Shown here piece after piece: positions 19,849 through 27,469 of a stretch of DNA of 64,000 nucleotides. The position numbers and the translations under genes are program-made. Under the pieces are notes generated by a model. The model was given only the letters and a program-made list of their open reading frames with translations, was not told where the DNA came from and did not search any database. Source of the DNA: PALSA-612 sp963791225 (GTDB lineage Bacteria; Actinomycetota; Thermoleophilia; Gaiellales; Gaiellaceae); NCBI GenBank assembly GCA_963791225.1, contig CAWBRV010000008.1:124001-188000 (forward strand), read 5' to 3'. Numbering within the stretch: position 1 is the stretch's first letter; every line of letters starts with the position of its first letter.

Positions 19849-19865
19849 TGCATATCTCCTATGCA
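19849..19865. promoter_or_regulatory. Perfect inverted repeat, candidate operator
   Basis: TGCATA, 5-nt spacer, TATGCA. It lies in the 103-bp divergent region between the aminotransferase and dcd, where the -35 of the aminotransferase promoter would fall. The spacing suits a dimeric helix-turn-helix regulator; no regulator gene is adjacent. Confidence 0.45.
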
Positions 19866-19900
19866 GCGAGCGCGAAAGAGCCGGTCATGCGCCCGGCTCG

Positions 19901-19906
19901 TAGAAT
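19901..19906 (+). promoter_or_regulatory. -10 box of leaderless dcd mRNA
   Basis: TAGAAT, 6 nt before the dcd GTG start; no ribosome site between them. Confidence 0.55.
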
Positions 19907-19912
19907 CGCCTC

Positions 19913-20485
19913 GTGGTCCTGTCGGACAAGACGATCCGTGCCCAGCTCGAGGCGGGGCGGATCGAGATCGACCCCTACGACCCGGCGCTCCTGCAGCCGT
20001 CGAGCGTCGACGTGCGCGTCGATCGCTACTTCCGCGTCTTCCGCAACTCGCTCTATCCGTACATCGACGTGAAGGCGGAGCAGGAGGACCTGACGGAGAT
20101 GGTCGAGATCGACGACGAGCCGTTCATCCTGCACCCGGGCGAGTTCGTGCTCGGCTCGACGCTCGAGCGGGTGCGGCTCCCGGATGACCTCGTCGCACGG
20201 CTCGAGGGGAAGAGCTCGCTCGGCCGGCTCGGGCTCCTGATCCACTCGACCGCGGGCTTCATCGACCCCGGCTGGGACGGCCACGTCACGCTCGAGCTCT
20301 CGAACGTCGCCAACCTGCCGATCACGATCTACTACGGCATGAAGATCGGCCAGCTCTCGTTCGTGCAGCTCACCGAGGCGGCCGAGCACCCGTACGGCAG
20401 CGACGGGCTCGGCTCGAAGTACCAGGGTCAGCGCGGCCCGACCCCGAGCCGCTACTGGAAGAATTTTCAGGAGGGTGGCTCGTGA
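19913..20485 (+). CDS. dcd: dCTP deaminase
   Basis: 190 residues, the usual family length. Converts dCTP to dUTP (or directly to dUMP in the bifunctional subgroup). Motifs: QPSSVDVRVDRYF, HPGEFVLGSTLE, EGKSSLGRLGLLIHSTAGFIDPGW with the catalytic Glu, and the C-terminal SKYQGQRGPTPSR lid. GTG start is supported by the TAGAAT box 6 nt upstream. The next gene overlaps its stop region by 4 bp. Confidence 0.95.
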   Translation: MVLSDKTIRAQLEAGRIEIDPYDPALLQPSSVDVRVDRYFRVFRNSLYPYIDVKAEQEDLTEMVEIDDEPFILHPGEFVLGSTLERVRLPDDLVARLEGKSSLGRLGLLIHSTAGFIDPGWDGHVTLELSNVANLPITIYYGMKIGQLSFVQLTEAAEHPYGSDGLGSKYQGQRGPTPSRYWKNFQEGGS

Positions 20486-21372
20486 AGGTCCTCGTCACCG
20501 GCGGCACCGGGTTCGTCGGGCCCAAGGTCGTGCATGCGCTGCGCGCACGCGGCCACGACGTGCGCGCGCTCGTCCGCCGGCCCGACCGCGCCAAGACGCT
20601 CGCGGCGTGGGGCTGCGACCTGGCGCAGGGGGACGTCACGGACGCGGCGAGCCTCGGCCGGGCGGTCGACGGCTGCGAGGCGGTCGTCCACCTCGTCTCG
20701 ATCATCAAGGGCTCGCCTGCCGACTTCGAGCGGGTGATGGTCGGAGGCACGGAGAACCTGATCGGCGCCGCGAAGGACGGGCGGCGTGACGCGGTTCGTG
20801 CTGATGAGCGCGCTCGGCACGAACGAGCGGAACCGCGAGCTCGTGCCCTACTTCCGCTCCAAATGGGCGATGGAGCAGGCGCTCGCCGGCTCGGGCCTCG
20901 ATCACGTCGTCTTTCGGCCGAGCTTCGTGTTCGGCGAGGACGGCGGCGTCCTGCCGATGTTCGTCCGCCAGGTGCGCCTCGCCCCGATGACGCCGGTCGT
21001 CGGGAGCGGCGAGGGGCGCATGCAGCCGATCTGGGTCGAGGACGTCGGCGAGTTCTTCGCGCAGGCCGTCGACGCTCCCGGCGCAGCGGGCCGCACGTTC
21101 GAGATCGGCGGTCCCGACGCGGTCACCTGGAACGATTTCTACGACCGCGTGAAGCGCATCCTCGGCATGCAGCGCGGCACGATCCACATGCCGGTCGGAC
21201 TCGTCCGGGTGGGCGCGGCCGTGCTCGAGCACCTTCCGGGGCTCCGATCACGCGCGACCAGTTGACGATGCTCACCAAGGGTGGCGACAACGCGTGCGAC
21301 AACGGGCCGGCGCTCGCGACCTTCGACGTCGACCTCGTCGGCCTCGACGAGCAGATCCGCCGCGCGAGCTAG
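20482..21372 (+). pseudogene. NAD(P)-binding epimerase/NmrA-like gene with two compensating frameshifts
   Basis: The first frame gives KVLVTGGTGFVGPKVV (Rossmann nucleotide site) up to LIGAAKDG at about 20780. There the expected continuation TRFVLMSALGT is found only in the next frame (20786-21265), which carries the middle of the protein including FRPSFVFGEDGG. At about 21240 the sequence must return to the first frame for the tail ITRDQLTML. One extra G at GGGCGG and one missing G in GGGG explain both shifts. Protein would be about 296 residues, like NDUFA9-type short-chain proteins. Either a recent pseudogene or two homopolymer sequencing errors. Confidence 0.8.
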
Positions 21373-21376
21373 CGTC

Positions 21377-21736
21377 GTGATCGACCACGACCGGATTCCG
21401 ACCGCTCCCGACACCCGCACGTGGGCGCATGTCACGACCTTCGAGTCGCAATCGTACGAGGACGTGGAGACCGCACTGCGCGTGGTCGTCGACCAGGTGA
21501 TCCCGCTCGCACGCAGCCGGCCCGGCTGGAAAGGAGCGCTCGCCCTCGCGACCGAGGATCGCCACCGGGGCCTCGTGATCACGCTCTGGGACAGCGTCGA
21601 GAACATGGTCGGGAGCGGCCACGCCATGCGCGAGGAGCTGAAGGGAGCGGGTGCCGGCGCGAGGCTGGCCGTCGTCGCCGGCATGGCACGTTTCGAGATC
21701 GTGCTCGAGGACCTGCCGGGCGGGACCTCGGGCTGA
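21377..21736 (+). CDS. ABM-like (dimeric alpha/beta barrel) protein
   Basis: 119 residues from GTG, a few bases after the previous stop. The pattern (AHVTTFESQSYEDVETAL, PGWKGALALATED, GLVITLWDSVENM) is that of antibiotic-biosynthesis-monooxygenase-like ferredoxin folds, where strands ending in a repeated alpha/beta unit dimerise. No catalytic residue can be assigned. Function unknown. Confidence 0.7.
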   Translation: MIDHDRIPTAPDTRTWAHVTTFESQSYEDVETALRVVVDQVIPLARSRPGWKGALALATEDRHRGLVITLWDSVENMVGSGHAMREELKGAGAGARLAVVAGMARFEIVLEDLPGGTSG

Positions 21737-21758
21737 CCGCGCCCCGGCGCGCGGTCAG
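21733..21758 (+). terminator. Hairpin terminator after the ABM-like gene
   Basis: CTGACCGCGC and GCGCGGTCAG pair perfectly around a short loop, overlapping the stop codon. No clear T-run follows. Confidence 0.55.
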
Positions 21759-21795
21759 TCGAGCTCCATCAGCGCCGGCGTCATGCGCCGATCCT

Positions 21796-21829
21796 CGAAA
21801 AAGAACGGGGGCCGCTCGCGCGACCCCCG
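21796..21829 (-). terminator. Rho-independent terminator of the structured RNA
   Basis: On the minus strand GGGGGTCGC and GCGGCCCCC form a nine-pair stem (one G-T) with loop GCGA, then GTTCTTTTTC. It is the clearest T-tract terminator in the window. Confidence 0.8.
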
Positions 21830-22020
21830 ATTCCGGTTACCAGCGTTGTAGTGGTAAGGGCGCTTCCAGCTCGACAGGCGGTTCAGCTTCTGCCGGCGGC
21901 GCTTACAGCGAATCCCCCACGCTGGCTAGGCGGTTCCCATACAGGTCTCAGGGACACGCCCCTACCCGCTGGTACCTCCACTGCCCGAACAGTCATCTGT
22001 CAACTCGGACCACCTCCTTT
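21796..22020 (-). ncRNA. Structured non-coding RNA of unknown class
   Basis: About 220 nt between convergent genes. A long-range stem closes it: 21967-21974 pairs with 21838-21845 (8 bp) and 21957-21966 with 21853-21862 (10 bp, one G-T), with a 7-nt bulge. Inside are three local hairpins, including CAGCG/CGCTG and CGGCAG/CTGTCG, and GAACCGCCT occurs twice. A T-tract terminator follows the closing stem. The 5' end carries AAAGGAGGTGGTCC, a near-perfect anti-SD complement. It lacks RNase P, SRP and tmRNA signatures; 6S-like or a riboswitch-like RNA cannot be excluded. A 37-codon ORF at 21883-21996 is the coding alternative. Confidence 0.65.
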
Positions 22021-22034
22021 CCGCGGTAGTCCAA

Positions 22035-22637
22035 CTATACGGGTGCAGTCAAGAACAGCACGGTGGTCAACTCGATGCCGCGGTCGAGCGGCACCGTGAC
22101 GCTCTCGAGCGTCGGGTCGTTCTGACGTGCACGCGAGTACGCGCCGAGCGTCTCCTCGTGGGAGAGCACGTTGTCGGCGACGAGGACCGCACCCGGCTCG
22201 ACCTTCTCGCGGGCGAGCTGGAACAGCTGCTCGTAGTCGTCCTTCTCCGCGTCGATGAACACGATGTCGAACGCCTCCGCGAGGGTCGGCACGACATCGA
22301 GGGCGTCGCCGTCGACGAGCTCGACCCACTCGTCGAGACCCGCGTCCTCGATGGTGCGCCGCCGCGCCTCGCACTTGGCCGGGTCGTTCTCCAGGGACAC
22401 CACGCGCCCGCCGAGGTAGCGCGCGGCCGCCGCGAGCCAGATCGTCGAATAGCCGCGCGAGCCCCCGAGTTCGAGCACGTCGCAGCCGGGATGGTGCGCG
22501 ACCAGCGCGAACAGGAAACGGCCGGTCGTGGGCGAAATCGCCCGCGCCCGCACCGCGCTCGGGAGCCCCTCCGCCCGCTCGCGGGCGTCCTCCTCTTCGA
22601 GGTGCCTCATCACCGCGCGCACACGTCCGTCCAGCAC
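22035..22637 (-). CDS. SAM-dependent O-methyltransferase (family 3)
   Basis: 200 residues. Class I methyltransferase: VLELGGSRGYSTIWLA is the SAM-binding glycine motif, VSLENDPAKCEARR follows, and FDIVFIDAEKDDYEQLF contains the metal-binding Asp of the catechol/caffeoyl-CoA O-methyltransferase family. Substrate unknown. GTG start lies 6 nt after a TAGGCT -10 box. Confidence 0.9.
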   Translation of the reverse strand: MLDGRVRAVMRHLEEEDARERAEGLPSAVRARAISPTTGRFLFALVAHHPGCDVLELGGSRGYSTIWLAAAARYLGGRVVSLENDPAKCEARRRTIEDAGLDEWVELVDGDALDVVPTLAEAFDIVFIDAEKDDYEQLFQLAREKVEPGAVLVADNVLSHEETLGAYSRARQNDPTLESVTVPLDRGIELTTVLFLTAPV

Positions 22638-22643
22638 GCCAGG

Positions 22644-22649
22644 AGCCTA
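22644..22649 (-). promoter_or_regulatory. -10 box of leaderless methyltransferase mRNA
   Basis: TAGGCT on the minus strand, 6 nt before the GTG start. Confidence 0.55.
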
Positions 22650-22778
22650 TCCGGCGAATCTAGGCGGCCGGGTTGACCGGCGGCGCCGGGCCGCCTGCTA
22701 GCCGGGGCCTGAGCGCTCGCGACAATCCGGACGCAGTCTAGTGTCGCGGGCGGCGAACGGAGAGATCGCCGGCCTCGC

Positions 22779-23093
22779 TCAGGGCAGCTCGACCTTGACG
22801 ATCCCCTCTGCGACGCGCACGGGATACGTCTCCACCGGCTCGAAGGCAGGCAGCGTGAGCGCCTCGCCCGTGCGAATGTCGAAGTTTGCGCCGTGGCGGG
22901 GGCAGATGACGACCCCCTCGTCCGCGTCCCAGTCGCCCTCGCAGAGCGGGCCGTCGTCGTGGGAGCAGCGGTCCTCGAGCGCGTACAGCTCGCCGCCGAG
23001 GTTGTAGACGCACACCGCGAGCAGTCCCGCGTGGACGATCTTCGTCCGGCCGGGCGGAAGCTCCTCCAGAGGGCAGACGTCGAGCTCGGGCAC
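22779..23093 (-). CDS. Rieske-type [2Fe-2S] protein
   Basis: 104 residues from GTG. A small soluble Rieske ferredoxin: the cluster ligands are CSHDDGPL (Cys, His) and CPRHGANFD (Cys, His). It is the last gene of the sufS-sufU block, 15 bp after sufU, a position in which a Rieske-like ferredoxin or a SufT-like protein is often seen. It may supply electrons during cluster assembly or to a dioxygenase elsewhere. Confidence 0.92.
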   Translation of the reverse strand: MPELDVCPLEELPPGRTKIVHAGLLAVCVYNLGGELYALEDRCSHDDGPLCEGDWDADEGVVICPRHGANFDIRTGEALTLPAFEPVETYPVRVAEGIVKVELP

Positions 23094-23108
23094 AGCCGGG
23101 AGGTACGC

Positions 23109-23549
23109 CTACTTGAGCTCGAGCTCGTCGTCGAACCCGGCGAGGCCGTCGGGGAGCGGCGTCCCCTTCGCCTTGTGCAGCGCCACCTTGAGAGTCGTCA
23201 GGCCGAGCAGCGCGCACTTGAGCCGTGTGGGGTTGTTCTGCAGCGGCACGCCGATCTCCTCGAGCAGCTCGTCTCGCGGCATCGTCGCCACTTCTGAGGC
23301 TTTCTTGCCCTTGGTCATCTCCATCAGCATCGACGTCGCCGCCTGGCTGATCGCGCAGCCACGGCCTGAGAACTTCACCTCGTCGATCGTCTCCCCGTCC
23401 TCGGCGAACGCGACGTAGATCGTGACCTCGTCGCCGCAGAGCGGGTTCATGCCCTCCGCCTCGGCGTCGGCGTCCTCGATCACCCCGTGCCCGCGCGGGT
23501 TCTTGTAATGGTCGAGGATGATCTCCCTGTAGAGCTGGTCGTCCATCAT
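23109..23549 (-). CDS. sufU: Fe-S scaffold / zinc-dependent sulfurtransferase SufU
   Basis: 146 residues. IscU-like fold with the three conserved cysteines in NPLCGDEV, GRGCAIS and LKCALLG, and the SufU-type insertion between the second and third. It accepts persulfide sulfur from SufS and passes it to SufB. The start ATGATG overlaps the sufS stop, with AAAGGTG 5 nt upstream. Confidence 0.95.
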   Translation of the reverse strand: MMDDQLYREIILDHYKNPRGHGVIEDADAEAEGMNPLCGDEVTIYVAFAEDGETIDEVKFSGRGCAISQAATSMLMEMTKGKKASEVATMPRDELLEEIGVPLQNNPTRLKCALLGLTTLKVALHKAKGTPLPDGLAGFDDELELK

Positions 23550-24790
23550 GCAAACACCTTTCGAACCTCGTGGAGCCCCGCGACGAGGCGGTCGACCTCC
23601 TCGGGGATCGAGTACAGATAGAAGCTCGCGCGTGCCGTCGCGGTGATCCCGAGCCGGCGCATGAGCGGCTGGGTGCAGTGGTGGCTGGCACGGACCGCGA
23701 TGCCGTCCGAGTCGAGGATCTGTGCGACGTCGTGCGGGTGGACGCCCTCGACGTTGAACGAGACGATGCCGGCGCGGCGGTTGGGTGGCGGTCCGTAGAC
23801 CGTGACCCAGTCGAGCTCGGCGAGGCGCTCCATCGTCAGCGCGGAGAGCATCTGCTCGTGCTCCTCGATCGCCTCGATCCCCACCTCCGTGATGTAGTCG
23901 ATCGCGGCGCCCATGCCGAAGGCCTCGACGAATGCGGGCGTGCCGGCCTCGAACTTGTACGGGAGGTCGTTCCAGGTCGTCTCCTCGATCGACACCTTGC
24001 GGATCATCTCGCCGCCCATCTCGAACGGCGACATCCGCTCGAGCAGCTCGCGCCGGCCGTACAGCGCGCCCGCGCCGGTCGGCCCGCAGAGCTTGTGGGA
24101 CGTGAAGCCGAGGAAGTCGCAACCGAGCGCCTGCACGTCCACGCGCCGGTGGGGGACGGCCTGCGCGGCGTCGACGACCATGATCGCGCCCTGGTCGTGC
24201 GCCCAGGCGGTGAGTCGATCGATCGGGTTGATCGTGCCGAGCGAGTTCGAGACGAGGCTCGCGGCGACGACCTTCACTTGGCCGGCGCCCGCGATCGCGT
24301 CCAGGCCGTCGAACCGCAACTCGCCCGTGTCGTCGATTCCGATCACGCGGAACTCGGCCCCCGTCCGCTTCGCAATCTGCTGCCAGGGCACGAAGTTCGC
24401 GTGGTGCTCGAGTTCGGTGACGACGGCGACGTCGCCCGGCCCGAGGTTGTCGAGCCCCCAGGCGTACGCGACGAGGTTCAGCCCCTGCGTCACGTTGCGC
24501 GTGAAGATCACCTCGCTGGTCGTCGGGGCGTTGATCAGCGCGCGCGTCTTCTCGCGCGCCGCCTCGTAGCCCGCGGTCGCGCGCTCCGCGAGGTCGTAGA
24601 CGCCGCGATGCACGTTCGCGTACGACGTCTCGTAGAACTCGCGCATGGCGTCCAGCACCTGGCGGGGTTTCTGCGAGCTGGAGGCAGAGTCGAGGTACGA
24701 GAGCGGCTTCCCGTGGATCGGGTGCTCGAAGATGGGAAAGTCGCCGCGCAGCGTGTGCGCGTCGAGCTTGGGGCGTGCCGTCACGGCCAT
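23546..24790 (-). CDS. sufS: Cysteine desulfurase SufS
   Basis: 414 residues, PLP fold type I group II desulfurase. YLDSASSSQKP, ELEHHANFVPW, the Schiff-base Lys in FTSHKLCGPTG and the active-site loop with the sulfur-carrying Cys in ASHHCTQPLM. It takes sulfur from cysteine for Fe-S assembly. ATG start has a TACGAT -10 box 6 nt upstream. Unlike many Actinobacteria, sufS-sufU is split from sufBCD by about 2.7 kb. Confidence 0.95.
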   Translation of the reverse strand: MAVTARPKLDAHTLRGDFPIFEHPIHGKPLSYLDSASSSQKPRQVLDAMREFYETSYANVHRGVYDLAERATAGYEAAREKTRALINAPTTSEVIFTRNVTQGLNLVAYAWGLDNLGPGDVAVVTELEHHANFVPWQQIAKRTGAEFRVIGIDDTGELRFDGLDAIAGAGQVKVVAASLVSNSLGTINPIDRLTAWAHDQGAIMVVDAAQAVPHRRVDVQALGCDFLGFTSHKLCGPTGAGALYGRRELLERMSPFEMGGEMIRKVSIEETTWNDLPYKFEAGTPAFVEAFGMGAAIDYITEVGIEAIEEHEQMLSALTMERLAELDWVTVYGPPPNRRAGIVSFNVEGVHPHDVAQILDSDGIAVRASHHCTQPLMRRLGITATARASFYLYSIPEEVDRLVAGLHEVRKVFA

Positions 24791-24796
24791 GCGGCT

Positions 24797-24802
24797 ATCG
24801 TA
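24797..24802 (-). promoter_or_regulatory. -10 box of leaderless sufS mRNA
   Basis: TACGAT on the minus strand, 6 nt before the sufS ATG. Read on the plus strand the same bases shifted by one give TATCGT, a possible -10 for the divergent cytochrome gene. Confidence 0.55.
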
Positions 24803-24814
24803 CCCAGGCGCCCG

Positions 24815-26188
24815 GTGACGAAGCCGCTGCGATGGACAGCCATGCTCGTTTGCTGCTGCGTGCCGCTCCTGGCGGCGGCGTGCGGCGGCGGTTCGAGCAT
24901 CTCGCGCTCGGCCGGGGCAAAGGTGTTCACGACCTACGGCTGCGCCCAGTGTCACACGCTGTCGGTGGTCAAGGCAAAGGGGGAGTTCGGGCCGAACCTC
25001 GATCTGCTCAAGCCCGACGAGGCGACCGTCGCTCACCAGGTGCTGGTCGGCGGATACGGCATGCCGCCGTTCGCGAAGACGCTGACGCACAAGCAGATCC
25101 AGCAGGTGGCGTCGTTCGTCGCGCTCGCCTCCCGCAAGGCCGGCAAGGTCCCGGTCTTCAAGGCGGATTCGACGACCGTTGCCGACTGCGCCAAGAAGAG
25201 CGGGTTCGACTGCTACCGCCAGGCGTTCGGGAACCTCGCCTACAAGGACGGCCCGAAGGCCGCCCTCGACACGCTCCAGGCCGACAGCCGCACCCTGCCC
25301 GGCGTCGAGGCCGACTGCCATCAGATCTCGCACACGATCGGTCACGCCGCGCTGGCGCACTACGACAACAATCCGGCCGAGGCGCTCGCGCACGGGGCGA
25401 TGACGTGCAACTCGGGCTATTACCACGGAGTCATCGAGCTCTCGATCGCCGGGCTGCCACACGCCAAGGTGGTCAAGATCGCCCGCAAGCTCTGCACGAG
25501 CCCGGCGGTGACGAAAGAGACGTTCCTCCTCTACCAGTGCGTGCACGGACTCGGGCACGGGCTGATGATCTACAGCGGCGACGACCTCCCCTACTCGCTG
25601 AGCGTCTGCGACCGGTTGACGACGAGCTTCGACCAGGTCGCGTGCACCGGCGGTGTCTACATGCAGAACCTCGCCACCGGGATGGTCACGTCTCGGTACA
25701 TCAAGGCGAAGGACCCGATCTACCCCTGCAACGCCGTCTCCCAGAAGCACAAGTACTACTGCTACCTCCAGGTGACCGAGCGCATCCTGCAGGTGGTGGG
25801 CTACAACTGGACGAAGGTCGCCTCCTGGTGCCGGCGCAGCGAGAAGGGATGGGTCGCGACCTGCTTCCAGTCGTACGGCCGCGATGCGTCCGGCTACACG
25901 CAGTACCACCCGGAGCGAACGCTGGCGATCTGCGCCAAGGCGGGGAGCATGGCGGGCGAGTGCGTGTACGGCGCCGCCCGCGACTACGGCAACAACTTCG
26001 CCGGCGGTCGGGAGGCGGCGGCCTTCTGCAACCTCGCGGACGTTCGCTACCGCGCGCGGTGCTACGAAGGCATCGGCACGATTCTGGGCGCGCTCCACAC
26101 CTACGAAGCAGGTCGGCGAGCAGCCTGCGCCGCGGTTACTCCGCCGCGGTATCGGCGAGACTGCCTGCACGGCGCCGCGGTGCTCTGA
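24815..26188 (+). CDS. Cytochrome c lipoprotein with large Cys/His-repeat domain
   Basis: 457 residues from GTG. Signal peptide with lipobox LAAAC, so probably membrane-anchored outside the cell. Residues ~30-115 are a class I cytochrome c: haem site CAQCH and a later Met in YGMPPF as sixth ligand. The remaining ~330 residues hold about 19 cysteines, mostly in pairs 9-13 residues apart followed by an aromatic-x-Gly (for example CRRSEKGWVATCFQSYG, CAKAGSMAGECVYGA, CNLADVRYRARCYEGIG). Upstream of these are CHQISHTIGHA and CVHGLGHGLM, with extra His. This domain is not recognised. No membrane helices follow. Confidence 0.85.
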   Translation: MTKPLRWTAMLVCCCVPLLAAACGGGSSISRSAGAKVFTTYGCAQCHTLSVVKAKGEFGPNLDLLKPDEATVAHQVLVGGYGMPPFAKTLTHKQIQQVASFVALASRKAGKVPVFKADSTTVADCAKKSGFDCYRQAFGNLAYKDGPKAALDTLQADSRTLPGVEADCHQISHTIGHAALAHYDNNPAEALAHGAMTCNSGYYHGVIELSIAGLPHAKVVKIARKLCTSPAVTKETFLLYQCVHGLGHGLMIYSGDDLPYSLSVCDRLTTSFDQVACTGGVYMQNLATGMVTSRYIKAKDPIYPCNAVSQKHKYYCYLQVTERILQVVGYNWTKVASWCRRSEKGWVATCFQSYGRDASGYTQYHPERTLAICAKAGSMAGECVYGAARDYGNNFAGGREAAAFCNLADVRYRARCYEGIGTILGALHTYEAGRRAACAAVTPPRYRRDCLHGAAVL

Positions 26189-26199
26189 GGCCTCTACGC

Positions 26200-26226
26200 C
26201 GGAGGCCGCTCGGTGAGCGGCCTCCG
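26200..26226 (+). terminator. Terminator after the cytochrome lipoprotein gene
   Basis: Perfect 12-bp stem, CGGAGGCCGCTC with GAGCGGCCTCCG, loop of three bases, starting 12 nt after the stop. Confidence 0.75.
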
Positions 26227-26264
26227 GTTACCTCGCACGCTCCCGTGCAGGAGCGAGAAACGCT

Positions 26265-26549
26265 CTAGACGAGTGTCTTCCAGAAGACCTCAACGTCCTC
26301 TGCTGGGAACGTCTCGGTCTCGAAGACCTCGAGTTTGGCGATCTTGCCGAGGACGCGGAACGCGGCCTCGTTGTCCGGATACGTGAAGATCGCAAAGTAC
26401 TCCCACGGACCCATGATCGCGAGGAAGCGGTCAACCGTGCCGCCTTCCTGCTCCACGATCTTGTGGATCTTCTCGAAGTACTCAGGGGTCTTCTCGAGAT
26501 GCTCGCGGGCCACCGGCGTGAGCCTGAACAGCCCGATATAGGTGAACAT
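26265..26549 (-). CDS. GYD-domain protein
   Basis: 94 residues. The GYD family signature is visible as FTYIGLFRLTPVA, IVEQEGGTVDRFLAIMG, WEYFAIFTYPDNEAAFRV and the closing TFPAEDVEVFWK. ATG 26549 is chosen over a longer frame because GGAGG precedes it by 5 nt. Function of the family is unknown. Confidence 0.85.
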   Translation of the reverse strand: MFTYIGLFRLTPVAREHLEKTPEYFEKIHKIVEQEGGTVDRFLAIMGPWEYFAIFTYPDNEAAFRVLGKIAKLEVFETETFPAEDVEVFWKTLV

Positions 26550-26716
26550 TCCACCTCCCTGTCTCGATGTTCGTACGACTGTCGACTCTCGGGGATCTCT
26601 ACGTGTCGCGTCATCCGCGGAGTCCCGCACGCGACCTGCTCGAAAACACGTATCTCGCGGCCAGGGGTCGGCTCAGCGCGCGACGTGCTCGGCCTCGGCC
26701 GGCGCCTGGTGCGAGA

Positions 26717-26815
26717 TCACGACGCCCAGTCGAAGAACCGGACACCGGCCCAGATGCCGAGCCCGATCCCAGCCACGTGCACCACGAACCACATGAGCCG
26801 GACACGGCCGGTCAC
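26717..26815 (-). CDS. Small single-pass membrane protein
   Basis: 32 codons from a GTG that overlaps the stop of the SHOCT gene (GTGA). The peptide has a basic start (TGRVRL) and one hydrophobic helix (WFVVHVAGIGLGIWAG). Coupled translation and the clean helix suggest a real gene. Function unknown. Confidence 0.5.
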   Translation of the reverse strand: MTGRVRLMWFVVHVAGIGLGIWAGVRFFDWAS

Positions 26816-27456
26816 GCCTGTTCCCCGCGGATGACGCGATCCTTCGCCTTCGCGTACTCGAGGTCGTCGAGCGCGCCGCTCTTGTGCAGCTCGTCGAGGC
26901 GCTCGAGGCTCTCGGTCAGGTCCTGGTTCGGAGTGCGCCCGAGCCGGTCGAGGAGCTTGAGCGCGTCCGCCGCGCTGCCCATCGCGCTGCCGGTGGCGGC
27001 GACGTGCCACGGCTTCGGATCGTCCCGACCGTCCACGTACACGCGCCAGAGATGAGGCAGCGCCCAGATCAGCGGCACCGCTCCCATCAGCGCGAAGACG
27101 ACACCGCACACGACGAAGCCACCTGCGACGTTGCCGCCGTTGATCCCGTAGTCGAAGAAATTGTAGGAGAGCGAGAGGAAGAGGGCCGGCCACAGCAGCG
27201 AGACGAGACTCGGGACCCTGTACTTCGCGGCCACCCAGACGTACAGGCCGGTGAAGATCAGGCCGCCCCAGATCGCCCCCGGCACCAGCCCCGCGACGTT
27301 GCCGGGGCACGGCTGGATGACGCCGTCCGACCCGATCGAGCCGCACGACCCGCCGATGGCCATCACCGACCGCGTGCCGAGGAAGAGGATGGTCAGCGAG
27401 GCCGTGACGGCCCCGGCCGTGATCAGGATCCAGAACGCTCCGAACGCACGTCTCAC
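26812..27456 (-). CDS. Membrane protein with C-terminal SHOCT-like motif
   Basis: 214 residues: four to five hydrophobic segments in residues 8-150, then a cytoplasmic tail ending in LERLDELHKSGALDDLEYAK, a SHOCT-type short helix pair often found at the ends of bacterial proteins. GTG start is 7 nt after a TAGGCT box. It lies downstream of sufD but with its own promoter. Confidence 0.8.
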   Translation of the reverse strand: MRRAFGAFWILITAGAVTASLTILFLGTRSVMAIGGSCGSIGSDGVIQPCPGNVAGLVPGAIWGGLIFTGLYVWVAAKYRVPSLVSLLWPALFLSLSYNFFDYGINGGNVAGGFVVCGVVFALMGAVPLIWALPHLWRVYVDGRDDPKPWHVAATGSAMGSAADALKLLDRLGRTPNQDLTESLERLDELHKSGALDDLEYAKAKDRVIRGEQA

Positions 27457-27463
27457 GCGCGAG

Positions 27464-27469
27464 AGCCTA
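27464..27469 (-). promoter_or_regulatory. -10 box of leaderless SHOCT-protein mRNA
   Basis: TAGGCT on the minus strand, 7 nt before GTG; it overlaps the 3' end of sufD. Confidence 0.5.

Noticed and set aside
18421..20187. 588-codon open frame on the plus strand
   Set aside because: Arg/Asp-rich shadow of the aminotransferase on the opposite strand; ends inside dcd.
20770..21250. Programmed ribosomal frameshifting in the NAD-binding gene
   Set aside because: No slippery heptamer or downstream pseudoknot is evident at either junction; G-run errors or decay are simpler.
21897..21960. CTGAGA and GCCAGCGT-GGGGA in the structured RNA, recalling a TPP riboswitch
   Set aside because: The conserved ACCTGAT core is missing and no thiamine gene lies downstream.
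22005..22020. Plus-strand GGACCACCTCCTTT resembling the 3' end of 16S rRNA
   Set aside because: No 16S sequence precedes it; read on the minus strand it is a strong Shine-Dalgarno-like 5' end of the structured RNA.
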